Assembly (NCBI GenBank): GCA_003486645.1
Contig: DNGI01000365.1
Span: 1 to 11,322 of the forward strand
Reading direction: 5' to 3'
DNA from: Cyanobacteria bacterium UBA11370
Lineage (GTDB): Bacteria > Cyanobacteriota > Cyanobacteriia > Cyanobacteriales > Coleofasciculaceae
Length of the DNA: 11,322 nucleotides
Shown here: in pieces, positions 1 to 6,706 of the stretch
Numbering within the stretch: position 1 is the first letter of the stretch
Layout of the letters: every line of letters starts with the position of its first letter
Made by a program: the position numbers and the translations under genes
Notes under the pieces: generated by a model
What the model saw: the letters and a program-made list of their open reading frames with translations, nothing else
Databases searched by the model: none
Told to the model about the DNA's origin: nothing

Positions 1-33
1 AGATCTGAGTTTTAACGGACTTTTGCTATGAGG

Positions 34-51
34 CAGGGAATTTATTCCCTG
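34..51. other. Short hairpin downstream of the sensor kinase gene
   Basis: A 7-bp perfect inverted repeat (CAGGGAA / TTCCCTG) with a 4-nt loop lies 36 bp beyond the stop codon of the minus-strand kinase gene. It could help end that transcript, but no run of T follows it on either strand, so a classical intrinsic terminator is not supported. Confidence 0.3.
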
Positions 52-86
52 GCGGTTATAGATAACGGTGCAAGAGGTGAGTCTCC

Positions 87-2390
87 CTATTCCCCCTTCG
101 GTAAAGAGAAGAAAAAGGTTGCTCCCCGATCGACTACCCCCTCCGCCCACGTTCGCCCTCCATGACGATGAATAATCCGCCGGACATTTGCCAATCCGAT
201 CCCCGTCCCCTCAAACTGTTCGGTACTGTGGAGGCGGTGAAACACACCGAAGAGTTTGTGAGCATATTGCATATCGAAGCCGATACCATTGTCGCGGACG
301 AAGAAGAGAATTTCTGCTTCAGTCTGGCAACTACCGATCGCAATTTCAGCTTTAGGGCGGGTTTGGGTGTACTTGATGGCATTTTCTATTAGATTGCGGA
401 GTGCTAGTCGTAGCATAAACGGATCGCCCTTAACCTGGGGCAATTCCTCAATATGCCACTGAATCATGCGTCCTTTAGATTCTAGAGCGAGATCTTGCTG
501 TACTTCCCAAACAAGGTACGTCATGTTAATCGTGGTGTAGTGCAGTTGAGTCCGTCCCATGCGAGAAAACTCTAGTAAATTATCGATCAGCGTTCCGGCT
601 TGTTTAGTGGTTTGGGTAATAATGTTCAAATAGCGAAGGCTGGTTTCATCCAGGGTTGTTCCGATGCGTTTGTGAAGTAAATCGACAAATCCGCTAATAT
701 GGCGTAGTGGCGCACGGAGGTCATGGGAAACGGAATAGGAGAAGGATTCCAATTCTTGATTAGCTTCTTCGAGTTGTAGGGTTCGTTCTTTAACTCGTTG
801 TTCTAAGCTTTCATTGAGTTGACGGATTCTGAGTTCTGCTTGCTTGCGTTCTGTGATATCTAAAAAAGCAGCCACACATCCTCTGGATTGCCCCTGTTCG
901 TCAAATAAAGGTGCAGCGGACACTAAAAGCTGGATGGTTTCCCCATTGTCAAAGACGAGCTCTTCTTCTAAATCTAGAATCGGGACACCATGAGCGGCGA
1001 CGTACTGCATGGGTAGCTCATCGACGGCTAGTTCCCGACCTCTAGCATACACTTTAAAATGTTGAGGTTTTTCAGGGTCTGGAGCGCTCAGAGAGGCATT
1101 GACATGGGATGGAATCTTCAATTGGTGTGCTAGAGCTGGATTAACTCGGATATGGTGGCATTGAGCATCTTCTGCTATACCAATGCCAATCGGAATCACT
1201 TCTAGTAAGGTTTCTACCTCTTTAATCCGGCGATTAAGGGATTGATTGAGTTTGACGATTTGTTCCTCAGCTTGCTTGCGTAAGCGCAGCTCGTCGTAGA
1301 CATCAGTAATATCAATACAGGAACCGATGTAACCCAGAAAGCGACTATCCGGGGTAAACCGGGGAATTCCTGTATCAAAAACCCAACGGTATTCTCCATC
1401 AAAACGTCGGAGTCGATACTCCATCTTAAAGTCTTGACGGGCATCAAATGCTGTGGTGTAGATGTCTAAACAATATTGCAAATCGTCGGGATGAACCCCT
1501 TCAGACCAACCATTGCCGAGTTCGTGTTCGATAGTCCGTCCGGTAAAATCGAGCCAGCTTTTATTAAAATAGGTACAAAGCTTGTCAACACCAGACATCC
1601 AAATTAAGACGGGGGCTGTATCTGCCATCTGACGAAATCGTGCTTCGCTTTCTCGGAGTTCTTCTGTCACTTGGTGGCGATCGCTGATATCGGTAATCAT
1701 GGCGATCGCACCGCAGAACTTCCCCTGTTGGTCTAAAATCGGATTGGTTGAAGCAATTGTCCACAAATCCGAACCGTCTTGGCGGCGGTAACGGCAGTCA
1801 AACTGTCCTTTAATACCTAGCTGGTGTTGCTGAAAATTCGTGACTTTCTCCCGACGCATTTCCTCATCCATGAACTCAAAAATAAAGCGATCGAGGATTT
1901 CTTCGACACTGTAACCTAGCATTTGAGCCATGCGTTGATTCACATAATTAATTCGCCCTTCTGCATTAGTTGTCCATATGCCTTCGTAGGCAGTATCAAT
2001 CAGACGGCGATAACGTTCCTCACTCACCTGTAGCTTAAGCAAACTGACTTCAGTTCGCGCTTTCGCTGTGCGTAATTGGGCGTTCAGTGAACTGATGATG
2101 AGGGTTACGATCACAAATGTGCCTAACCGCACGCTTGAATCTAGATTACCGAGTGCTAGGGAATAGAGGGGTTCTGAAAAAAAATAGTTGATACTTAATA
2201 TGGATAACCCAGTCGCTAAGAGTCCCGGACCTAAGCCCCCATGCCAAGCACTAACCGCCACCGCTGCATAAAATAGGGCAAACAGAGGCGCATCGACTAG
2301 CATATGTAGCAGCCAGGTTAGCAGTAGTGCAAGAATAACGGTTCCTACAGCAACACCGTAGTGTCGGAACTGAGGGCGTATTATTAACAT
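87..2390 (-). CDS. Membrane-anchored multi-PAS sensor histidine kinase
   Basis: Two-component sensor kinase of 767 aa. Residues 1-105 are hydrophobic with several membrane segments (about 11-31, 36-60 and 90-103) and resemble the KdpD-type DUF4118 membrane domain. Three PAS modules follow: about 125-238, 245-365 (ending GSCIDITD, PAC-like) and 390-515 (ending AAFLDITERKQ). A coiled-coil linker (about 515-548) leads to the HisKA dimerisation domain, with phosphoacceptor His556 in SVSHDLRAPLRHI, and to an ATPase domain with N-box (NLIENAIKYT, 666-675), G1 box DNGIGFD (700-706) and G2 box GTGIGLA (728-734). All catalytic boxes are intact. The kinase part resembles that of cyanobacterial phytochrome-class kinases, but there is no GAF chromophore domain. 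No response regulator is adjacent, so the partner and signal are unknown. It is transcribed divergently from hypF; a link to hydrogenase control is only positional. No clear Shine-Dalgarno precedes the ATG. Confidence 0.93.
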   Translation of the reverse strand: MLIIRPQFRHYGVAVGTVILALLLTWLLHMLVDAPLFALFYAAVAVSAWHGGLGPGLLATGLSILSINYFFSEPLYSLALGNLDSSVRLGTFVIVTLIISSLNAQLRTAKARTEVSLLKLQVSEERYRRLIDTAYEGIWTTNAEGRINYVNQRMAQMLGYSVEEILDRFIFEFMDEEMRREKVTNFQQHQLGIKGQFDCRYRRQDGSDLWTIASTNPILDQQGKFCGAIAMITDISDRHQVTEELRESEARFRQMADTAPVLIWMSGVDKLCTYFNKSWLDFTGRTIEHELGNGWSEGVHPDDLQYCLDIYTTAFDARQDFKMEYRLRRFDGEYRWVFDTGIPRFTPDSRFLGYIGSCIDITDVYDELRLRKQAEEQIVKLNQSLNRRIKEVETLLEVIPIGIGIAEDAQCHHIRVNPALAHQLKIPSHVNASLSAPDPEKPQHFKVYARGRELAVDELPMQYVAAHGVPILDLEEELVFDNGETIQLLVSAAPLFDEQGQSRGCVAAFLDITERKQAELRIRQLNESLEQRVKERTLQLEEANQELESFSYSVSHDLRAPLRHISGFVDLLHKRIGTTLDETSLRYLNIITQTTKQAGTLIDNLLEFSRMGRTQLHYTTINMTYLVWEVQQDLALESKGRMIQWHIEELPQVKGDPFMLRLALRNLIENAIKYTQTRPKAEIAIGSCQTEAEILFFVRDNGIGFDMQYAHKLFGVFHRLHSTEQFEGTGIGLANVRRIIHRHGGRTWAEGVVDRGATFFFSLPKGE

Positions 2391-2460
2391 TGAGTTCTAG
2401 ATTGATGACAGGTTAGCCACACGGGTTTTATAGTATTGACCCAAGATTACTGCTGTGTGT

Positions 2461-2521
2461 GAGTTTGATTAGTTAGTCAACTTACGCCTTTTTCCCGTTT
2501 ACGAACTAGGGTGTCAAACTC
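2461..2521. repeat. Widely spaced 8-bp inverted repeat upstream of hypF
   Basis: GAGTTTGA at 2461-2468 is the exact reverse complement of TCAAACTC at 2514-2521. The arms lie between the divergent kinase and hypF start codons. It could be a paired operator or chance; the arms are short for the spacing. Confidence 0.3.
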
Positions 2522-2532
2522 TAAGTAGATAG

Positions 2533-2551
2533 AGAAATTTTTGTAATTTCT
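2533..2551. other. Small hairpin 60 bp upstream of hypF
   Basis: AGAAATT (2533-2539) and AATTTCT (2545-2551) are perfectly complementary around a 5-nt loop. The stem is A/T rich and weak. If hypF has a longer leader it would be in its 5' end; otherwise it may be a protein-binding site. Confidence 0.25.
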
Positions 2552-2611
2552 GATTCTCCCTGGCAGCCAACTTAAGTTTAATCTTATCATCGATATAGCA
2601 ATTTTTATAAA

Positions 2612-5119
2612 ATGAACAATTACTCATCAACAATTAGGCAGGAAAAAATTAGGGTTCGGGGTACGGTTCAAGGGGTTGGATTTCGCCCTACCGTATATCG
2701 TTTAGCTAAAGCTTGCAAACTTAAAGGAGAAGTTTGTAATGATGGAGAAGGGGTGTTGATTCGAGTATGGGGTAAAGCCGAATCTGTGGATGAATTTGTC
2801 CAACGTTTACAGCAAGAATGCCCTCCTTTAGCTAAAATAACATCGATAAGTCGGAGTCCTGATCCGGAGAATCTGAGTATTGATGATTTTGTGATTACCA
2901 AGAGTATCAATAGTATTGTACAAACTGAAATTGCTCCTGATGCGAAGACGTGCCCTCAATGCCAAGCAGAAGTCTTTAATCCGGTTTCTCGTTGGTATCG
3001 CTATCCCTTCACAAACTGTACTCATTGTGGGCCTCGGTTGAGTATTATTCGGTCAATTCCTTATGATCGAAATAATACTAGCATGGGAGTATTTGCAATG
3101 TGTCTGGATTGTATAAGTGAGTATCAAGATGTTGAGAATCGCCGTTTTCATGCCCAACCCATTGCTTGTCCAGTGTGTGGCCCAAACGTTTGGTTAGAAC
3201 GGGCGGATGGCAACCCTATTTTAATTTCAAAATCTGATAATTTTACTACGGTTCGTACTCTGTTGGAACAGGGGAATATTGTGGCAATTAAGGGGTTAGG
3301 AGGAATTCATTTAGCCTGTGATGCGACAAATGAAACAGCCGTGCAAACCCTGCGATCGCGCAAGCAACGCTATCATAAACCTTTTGCGTTAATGGCGAGA
3401 GATATAGAAGTTATTGAACGTTATTGTACTGTTAATAATCAAGAAAAAGAATTACTAGAAAGTCCTGCTGCACCCATTGTTTTACTGGAAATACCCAGAG
3501 GAATAAATAGACTAATCCCTACTCCCCACTCCCCGGCCATTGCGCCTTCGGTTGCACCTGGACAAACTACGCTTGGTTTTATGCTACCTTATACACCACT
3601 CCATCATTTAATTTTGCAACAGATGGATCGCCCAATTGTGTTAACCAGTGGGAATCTTTCTGATGAACCGCAATGTATTGATAATGAAGAAGCGCGGATA
3701 AAATTAGGGAAAATTGCCGATTATTTTCTCCTCCACAATCGAGATATTGTGAATCGGATTGATGATTCAGTAGTGCGTATTGTAGCAGGAAATCCAAAAT
3801 CCAAAATCCAAACCCTTCGTCGCGCCCGTGGTTATGCCCCTGCACCGATTAATTTACCTCGTGGATTTAAAACTGCACCTCCTATTCTGGCAATGGGTAG
3901 TGAACTGAAAAATACCTTCTGTTTATTGCGGAATGGACAAGCAATTTTATCTCAACATTTGGGGGATTTGGAAAATGTCGTGGCTTATAATGCTTACCGA
4001 GATACGCTTAATCTTTATTTAGAATTATTTGAGCATAAACCTGTTGCGATCGCTATCGATCAACATCCGGAGTATCTTTCTACCAAATTAGGTCATGAAA
4101 TTGTAGAAAGGTTACAGATAGAGACGTTACATGTAACGTCTCTACATAATGTTCAACATCACCATGCCCATATTGCAGCTTGTCTGGCAGAAAATGGTAT
4201 TGATTTAGATTCACCCCCGGTTTTAGGAATTGCTTTGGATGGCTTGGGGTATGGGGAAGACGGTAGGCTTTGGGGTGGAGAATTTCTATTAGCCGATTAT
4301 CGAGGATTTAAGCGATTAGGAACGTTTAAACCTGTGGCAATGATTGGTGGAGAACAAGCTATTTATCAGCCTTGGCGCAATACTTATGCCCAACTCATGG
4401 CAGCGTTCAACTGGGATAATTTACAACAGCAGTATGGGGATTTAGACTTGGTAAAGTTTTTAGAACAAAAACCCCGTCTCCTTCTCAATCAGTTAGTTGA
4501 AAAACAGATTAACACTCCCCTCGCCTCCTCCGCTGGGCGATTATTTGATGCGGTTGCGGCTGCACTTGGTATTTGTCGAGAAAGCTGTAGTTATGAAGGG
4601 CAAGCTGCTATTGAATTGGAAGCTATTGTGGATAAGGATAGCTTAAATAATAATGAAGAAATGCCCGGTTATCCCTTTACTATTGGCAAGCTAGAGCTGA
4701 AACAAACTTTATCAGAGGAACAACTCCTTTATATAGAACCCAAACCCATGTGGCAAGCTTTGCTGGAGGACTTAAAACAAAATCAACCAAAACCAAGAAT
4801 AGCAGCTAAATTTCATCAGGGATTGGCAAACGCGATCGCAACAATGGTCAATCAGCTAAATCGTTACAATAGTAGTAATCAGGTCGTTTTAACAGGAGGT
4901 GTATTTCAAAACCGCATTTTGTTAGAACAAGTTAGTACTCGATTAGAAGCAATGGGTATTAGTCTATTAACTCACAGCTTAGTTCCACCCAATGATGGAG
5001 GATTATCTCTAGGACAAGCTGTTATTACCGCAGCCCAATTAATGGCAGGGGGAGAGGGGGAGATGGGGAGATGGGGAGATAGGGAGATAGGGAGATGGGG
5101 AGATAGGAAAAATAACTAA
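2612..5119 (+). CDS. hypF: Hydrogenase maturation carbamoyltransferase HypF
   Basis: HypF turns carbamoyl phosphate and ATP into carbamoyl-adenylate and carbamoylates the C-terminal Cys of HypE, the source of the CN ligands of [NiFe]-hydrogenase. All domains are present: acylphosphatase (VRGTVQGVGFRP, 15-26); four CxxC zinc-finger pairs at 114/117, 136/139, 164/167 and 186/189 with the family spacing 18-24-18; YrdC-like domain (about 208-410, with KGLGGIHLACDA, LTSGNLSDEP, LRRARGYAP); and Kae1-like domain (VQHHHAH 514-520, GRLFDAVAAALG, LTGGVFQNR 760-768, PPNDGGLSLGQ). At 835 aa it is well above the usual 750-780. The excess lies where short repeats are read in frame: around 3516-3534, 3792-3812, 4119-4144 and the C-terminal tail after residue 812. 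Essential motifs are untouched, so it is probably functional. It opens the hyp cluster. No Shine-Dalgarno precedes the ATG, but the conserved sequence starts within about 12 residues of it. Confidence 0.97.
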   Translation: MNNYSSTIRQEKIRVRGTVQGVGFRPTVYRLAKACKLKGEVCNDGEGVLIRVWGKAESVDEFVQRLQQECPPLAKITSISRSPDPENLSIDDFVITKSINSIVQTEIAPDAKTCPQCQAEVFNPVSRWYRYPFTNCTHCGPRLSIIRSIPYDRNNTSMGVFAMCLDCISEYQDVENRRFHAQPIACPVCGPNVWLERADGNPILISKSDNFTTVRTLLEQGNIVAIKGLGGIHLACDATNETAVQTLRSRKQRYHKPFALMARDIEVIERYCTVNNQEKELLESPAAPIVLLEIPRGINRLIPTPHSPAIAPSVAPGQTTLGFMLPYTPLHHLILQQMDRPIVLTSGNLSDEPQCIDNEEARIKLGKIADYFLLHNRDIVNRIDDSVVRIVAGNPKSKIQTLRRARGYAPAPINLPRGFKTAPPILAMGSELKNTFCLLRNGQAILSQHLGDLENVVAYNAYRDTLNLYLELFEHKPVAIAIDQHPEYLSTKLGHEIVERLQIETLHVTSLHNVQHHHAHIAACLAENGIDLDSPPVLGIALDGLGYGEDGRLWGGEFLLADYRGFKRLGTFKPVAMIGGEQAIYQPWRNTYAQLMAAFNWDNLQQQYGDLDLVKFLEQKPRLLLNQLVEKQINTPLASSAGRLFDAVAAALGICRESCSYEGQAAIELEAIVDKDSLNNNEEMPGYPFTIGKLELKQTLSEEQLLYIEPKPMWQALLEDLKQNQPKPRIAAKFHQGLANAIATMVNQLNRYNSSNQVVLTGGVFQNRILLEQVSTRLEAMGISLLTHSLVPPNDGGLSLGQAVITAAQLMAGGEGEMGRWGDREIGRWGDRKNN
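3516..3534 (+). repeat. Short C-rich heptamer repeat inside hypF
   Basis: CCCTACT followed by CCCCACT and CCCC makes about 2.5 degenerate 7-bp units. It is read in frame as part of LIPTPHSP, between the YrdC motif SPAAPIVLL and the conserved APSVAPG. That linker is about 18 residues here and, from memory of the family, about 8 in typical HypF. It resembles an intergenic cyanobacterial short tandem repeat lodged in a gene. Confidence 0.5.
3792..3812 (+). repeat. Three perfect ATCCAAA heptamers inside hypF
   Basis: ATCCAAA is repeated exactly three times (3792-3798, 3799-3805, 3806-3812). Three heptamers equal 21 bp, so the reading frame is kept; they contribute to NPKSKIQT between VVRIVAG and the conserved LRRARGYAP of the YrdC-like domain. 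The linker looks 4-5 residues longer than usual, judged from memory. Confidence 0.75.
4119..4144. repeat. 26-bp perfect palindrome inside hypF
   Basis: The half-site TAGAGACGTTACA (4119-4131) is followed directly by its exact reverse complement (4132-4144). It is read as ETLHVTSL (504-511) just before the conserved VQHHHAH of the Kae1-like domain. I recall near-identical palindromes with GC in place of AC near the centre as abundant interspersed elements in Nostoc-type genomes; this one carries symmetric changes in both arms. The segment looks about six residues longer than in typical HypF. Confidence 0.8.
5048..5107 (+). repeat. G-rich octamer tandem array forming the hypF 3' end
   Basis: Six tandem 8-bp units of form RGGGAGAT run from 5057 to 5104, preceded by a degenerate G-rich stretch. 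They are translated in frame as the HypF tail from about residue 813 (GEGEMGRWGDREIGRWGDR). The normal family C-terminus would be around LGQAVITAAQL (800-810), so the tail is most likely a non-functional addition. Confidence 0.8.
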
Positions 5120-5152
5120 TAACAAACAACCAACAACCAACAACCAACAACC
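5111..5152 (+). repeat. AACAACC-type heptamer array between hypF and hypC
   Basis: Six consecutive 7-bp units: AATAACT, AATAACA and then AACAACC four times. The hypF stop codon TAA (5117-5119) spans units one and two, and the array runs to 2 bp before the hypC ATG (5154). The whole intercistronic gap is therefore repeat sequence, with no purine-rich ribosome-binding site. Related degenerate units occur again in the hypC-hypD gap. Confidence 0.85.
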
Positions 5153-5153
5153 A

Positions 5154-5402
5154 ATGTGTTTAGGAATTCCGGGTCAAATTATAGAAATAACGGATATTAA
5201 CCGCCAACTTGCCCTAGTCGATATTGGTGGGGTAAAGCGTCAGGTTAATATTGCTTGCATTGTAGATCAATCCCATCCCATTGAAACTTGCGTAGGGGAT
5301 TGGGTATTAGTTCATGTTGGGTTTGCAATGAACCGTCTTGATGAACAAGAAGCAGCAGAGACGTTGGAATTACTTAAAGAATTAGCGATCGCTAACGGTT
5401 GA
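5154..5402 (+). CDS. hypC: Hydrogenase maturation chaperone HypC
   Basis: Small chaperone of the HypC/HybG/HupF family, 82 aa, usual length. It binds HypD and carries the Fe(CN)2CO unit to the hydrogenase large-subunit precursor. The defining N-terminus MCLGIPGQI is present, and Cys2, which contacts iron and the large subunit, fixes the start codon because it must follow the initiator Met. The second family motif is GDWVLVHVGFAM with His54. It lies 34 bp after hypF and 37 bp before hypD, in the common order F-C-D. Its leader is made of heptamer repeats and has no Shine-Dalgarno, so it may rely on coupling to hypF translation or on an unstructured A/C-rich leader. Confidence 0.96.
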   Translation: MCLGIPGQIIEITDINRQLALVDIGGVKRQVNIACIVDQSHPIETCVGDWVLVHVGFAMNRLDEQEAAETLELLKELAIANG

Positions 5403-5439
5403 TCGTTCAGGTTCAACAACCAATAATCAATAACCTATT
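5403..5439 (+). repeat. Degenerate heptamer-like sequence in the hypC-hypD gap
   Basis: The 37-bp gap contains CAACAACCAATAATCAATAACC, which reads as decayed units of the AACAACC/AATAATC type seen upstream of hypC. No Shine-Dalgarno is visible before the hypD ATG. It probably belongs to the same repeat family, but the units are too degenerate to be certain. Confidence 0.45.
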
Positions 5440-6597
5440 ATGAAATACATTGATGAATTTCGTGATCCTCAAAAAGCACAAGCCCTAATGCGGGAAATCG
5501 AAAAATTATGTAGAGACATGACATCTCACGTCTGTACAGAAGGAAAAAATCAGCCAATCAAAATCATGGAAGTATGCGGGGGGCATACCCATTCTATTTT
5601 TAAATATGGCATTGAAGAAATATTACCTGATACCATTGAATTAATCCATGGCCCTGGTTGTCCAGTCTGTGTAATGCCGAGGGGACGATTGGATGATGCG
5701 ATCGCCCTTGCCGAATATCCTAATGTCATTTTCGCTACCTTTGGGGATGCAATGCGAGTTCCCGGTTCTCAAAAAAGCTTGCTGCAAGCTAAAGCCCACG
5801 GTGCAGATATTCGCATGGTTTATTCACCCTTAGATAGCCTGCAAATTGCTAAAGAAAACCCGGATAAAGAGGTTGTTTTTTTCGCAATCGGCTTTGAAAC
5901 AACTGCCCCTAGTACGGCATTAACTATCTTACAAGCAGATATTGAAGGACTTAACAATTTCAGTATGTTTTGTAATCACGTCCTCGTGATTCCTGCCCTC
6001 CAATCCTTACTCGATAATCCAGATTTACAACTTGATGGATTTATTGGTCCTGGTCATGTCAGTATGGTAATTGGCACTGAACCCTATCAATTTATTGCGA
6101 ATAAATACCATAAACCTGTGGTTGTTTCTGGATTTGAACCCTTGGATATTCTCCAATCCATTTGGATGATATTACGGCAATTGCTAGAAGGGCGATGTCA
6201 GGTAGAAAATCAGTATGATCGGTTAGTACAAAGCCAAGGAAATCGAGTTGCTTTGGATGCGATTAATAAAGTTTTTGAAGTGCGGCAAGAGTTTGAGTGG
6301 CGGGGATTAGGTGATATTCCCAATTCAGGATTTAGGATTCGTCCGGAATACGCAAAGTTTGATAGTGAAGTTAAATTTACCCTTCCCAATCGTAAGGTTG
6401 CGGATCATAAAGCTTGTCAATGTGGCGAAATTCTGAAAGGAGTGATGAAACCCTGGGATTGTAAGGTATTTGGTACGGCTTGCACTCCAGAAAATCCAAT
6501 TGGAACTTGCATGGTTTCATCTGAAGGGGCTTGTGCGGCATATTATAAATATGGACGTTTATCAACAGTAGGTAAAGTCTCGATATCAACTCCCTGA
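5440..6597 (+). CDS. hypD: Hydrogenase maturation Fe-S protein HypD
   Basis: HypD carries a [4Fe-4S] cluster and, with HypC, is the scaffold on which the Fe(CN)2CO group is built. At 385 aa it is near the family length. Conserved blocks: EVCGGHTHSIFKYG (Cys46), HGPGCPVCVMP (Cys74, Cys77), FGDAMRVPGS, FAIGFETTAPSTA (redox/iron-binding region), GFIGPGHVS, and the C-terminal cluster-binding part with cysteines at 326, 328, 341, 348, 357 and 365 (CGEILKG, CKVFGTACTPENPIGTCMVS, EGAC). Nothing is missing. No strong Shine-Dalgarno precedes the start. It is cytoplasmic and acts with HypC immediately upstream and HypE downstream. Confidence 0.97.
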   Translation: MKYIDEFRDPQKAQALMREIEKLCRDMTSHVCTEGKNQPIKIMEVCGGHTHSIFKYGIEEILPDTIELIHGPGCPVCVMPRGRLDDAIALAEYPNVIFATFGDAMRVPGSQKSLLQAKAHGADIRMVYSPLDSLQIAKENPDKEVVFFAIGFETTAPSTALTILQADIEGLNNFSMFCNHVLVIPALQSLLDNPDLQLDGFIGPGHVSMVIGTEPYQFIANKYHKPVVVSGFEPLDILQSIWMILRQLLEGRCQVENQYDRLVQSQGNRVALDAINKVFEVRQEFEWRGLGDIPNSGFRIRPEYAKFDSEVKFTLPNRKVADHKACQCGEILKGVMKPWDCKVFGTACTPENPIGTCMVSSEGACAAYYKYGRLSTVGKVSISTP

Positions 6598-6706
6598 ATA
6601 GCTTACCCATATCTTTCGCCATTCTGTGGAAAAGTGAGTTTAGGAACTAATCGGAACTAACGGGATCAAAATCTGCCCTAAGCGCTGCTAGGAAAATAGG
6701 GATAAA
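6598..6706 (+). promoter_or_regulatory. 109-bp hypD to phosphatase gap with short direct repeat
   Basis: One of the two larger gaps in the cluster and not built from heptamers. It contains GGAACTAA twice, 10 bp apart (6643-6650 and 6653-6660), and an AGGG (6698-6701) 5 bp before the ATG at 6707 that could serve as ribosome-binding site. An internal promoter for the downstream genes is possible; no convincing -35/-10 pair is visible. Confidence 0.35.

Larger units (their letters stand above)
2391..2611. promoter_or_regulatory. Divergent intergenic region between kinase gene and hypF
   Basis: This 221-bp gap must hold the promoters of both divergent genes. Visible structure: GAGTTTGA (2461-2468) and TCAAACTC (2514-2521) form a perfect 8-bp inverted repeat 45 bp apart, and a local hairpin AGAAATT/AATTTCT lies at 2533-2551. 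A possible weak -10 (TATAGC, about 2595) sits so near the hypF ATG that the transcript would be almost leaderless. I found no match to the NtcA consensus GTA-N8-TAC or to the cyanobacterial LexA box by eye. No gene is visible here. Confidence 0.45.

Noticed and set aside
34..51. Intrinsic terminator for the kinase gene.
   Set aside because: The hairpin is short and no T-run follows on the minus strand; kept only as a hairpin.
134..392. Overlapping frames on both strands within the kinase ATPase domain.
   Set aside because: They are alternative readings of a region with intact N, G1 and G2 boxes in the kinase frame.
87..2390. Phytochrome-type photoreceptor.
   Set aside because: Only the kinase half resembles phytochromes; no GAF domain or bilin-binding Cys motif is present, and the sensor part is membrane plus PAS.
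2391..2611. NtcA or LexA operator upstream of hypF.
   Set aside because: Scanning by eye found no GTA-N8-TAC and no good LexA box; the nearest GTA...TAC has the wrong spacing.
3579..3845. Minus-strand frame of 88 codons across the middle of hypF.
   Set aside because: It is antisense to conserved YrdC-domain coding sequence and has no independent support.
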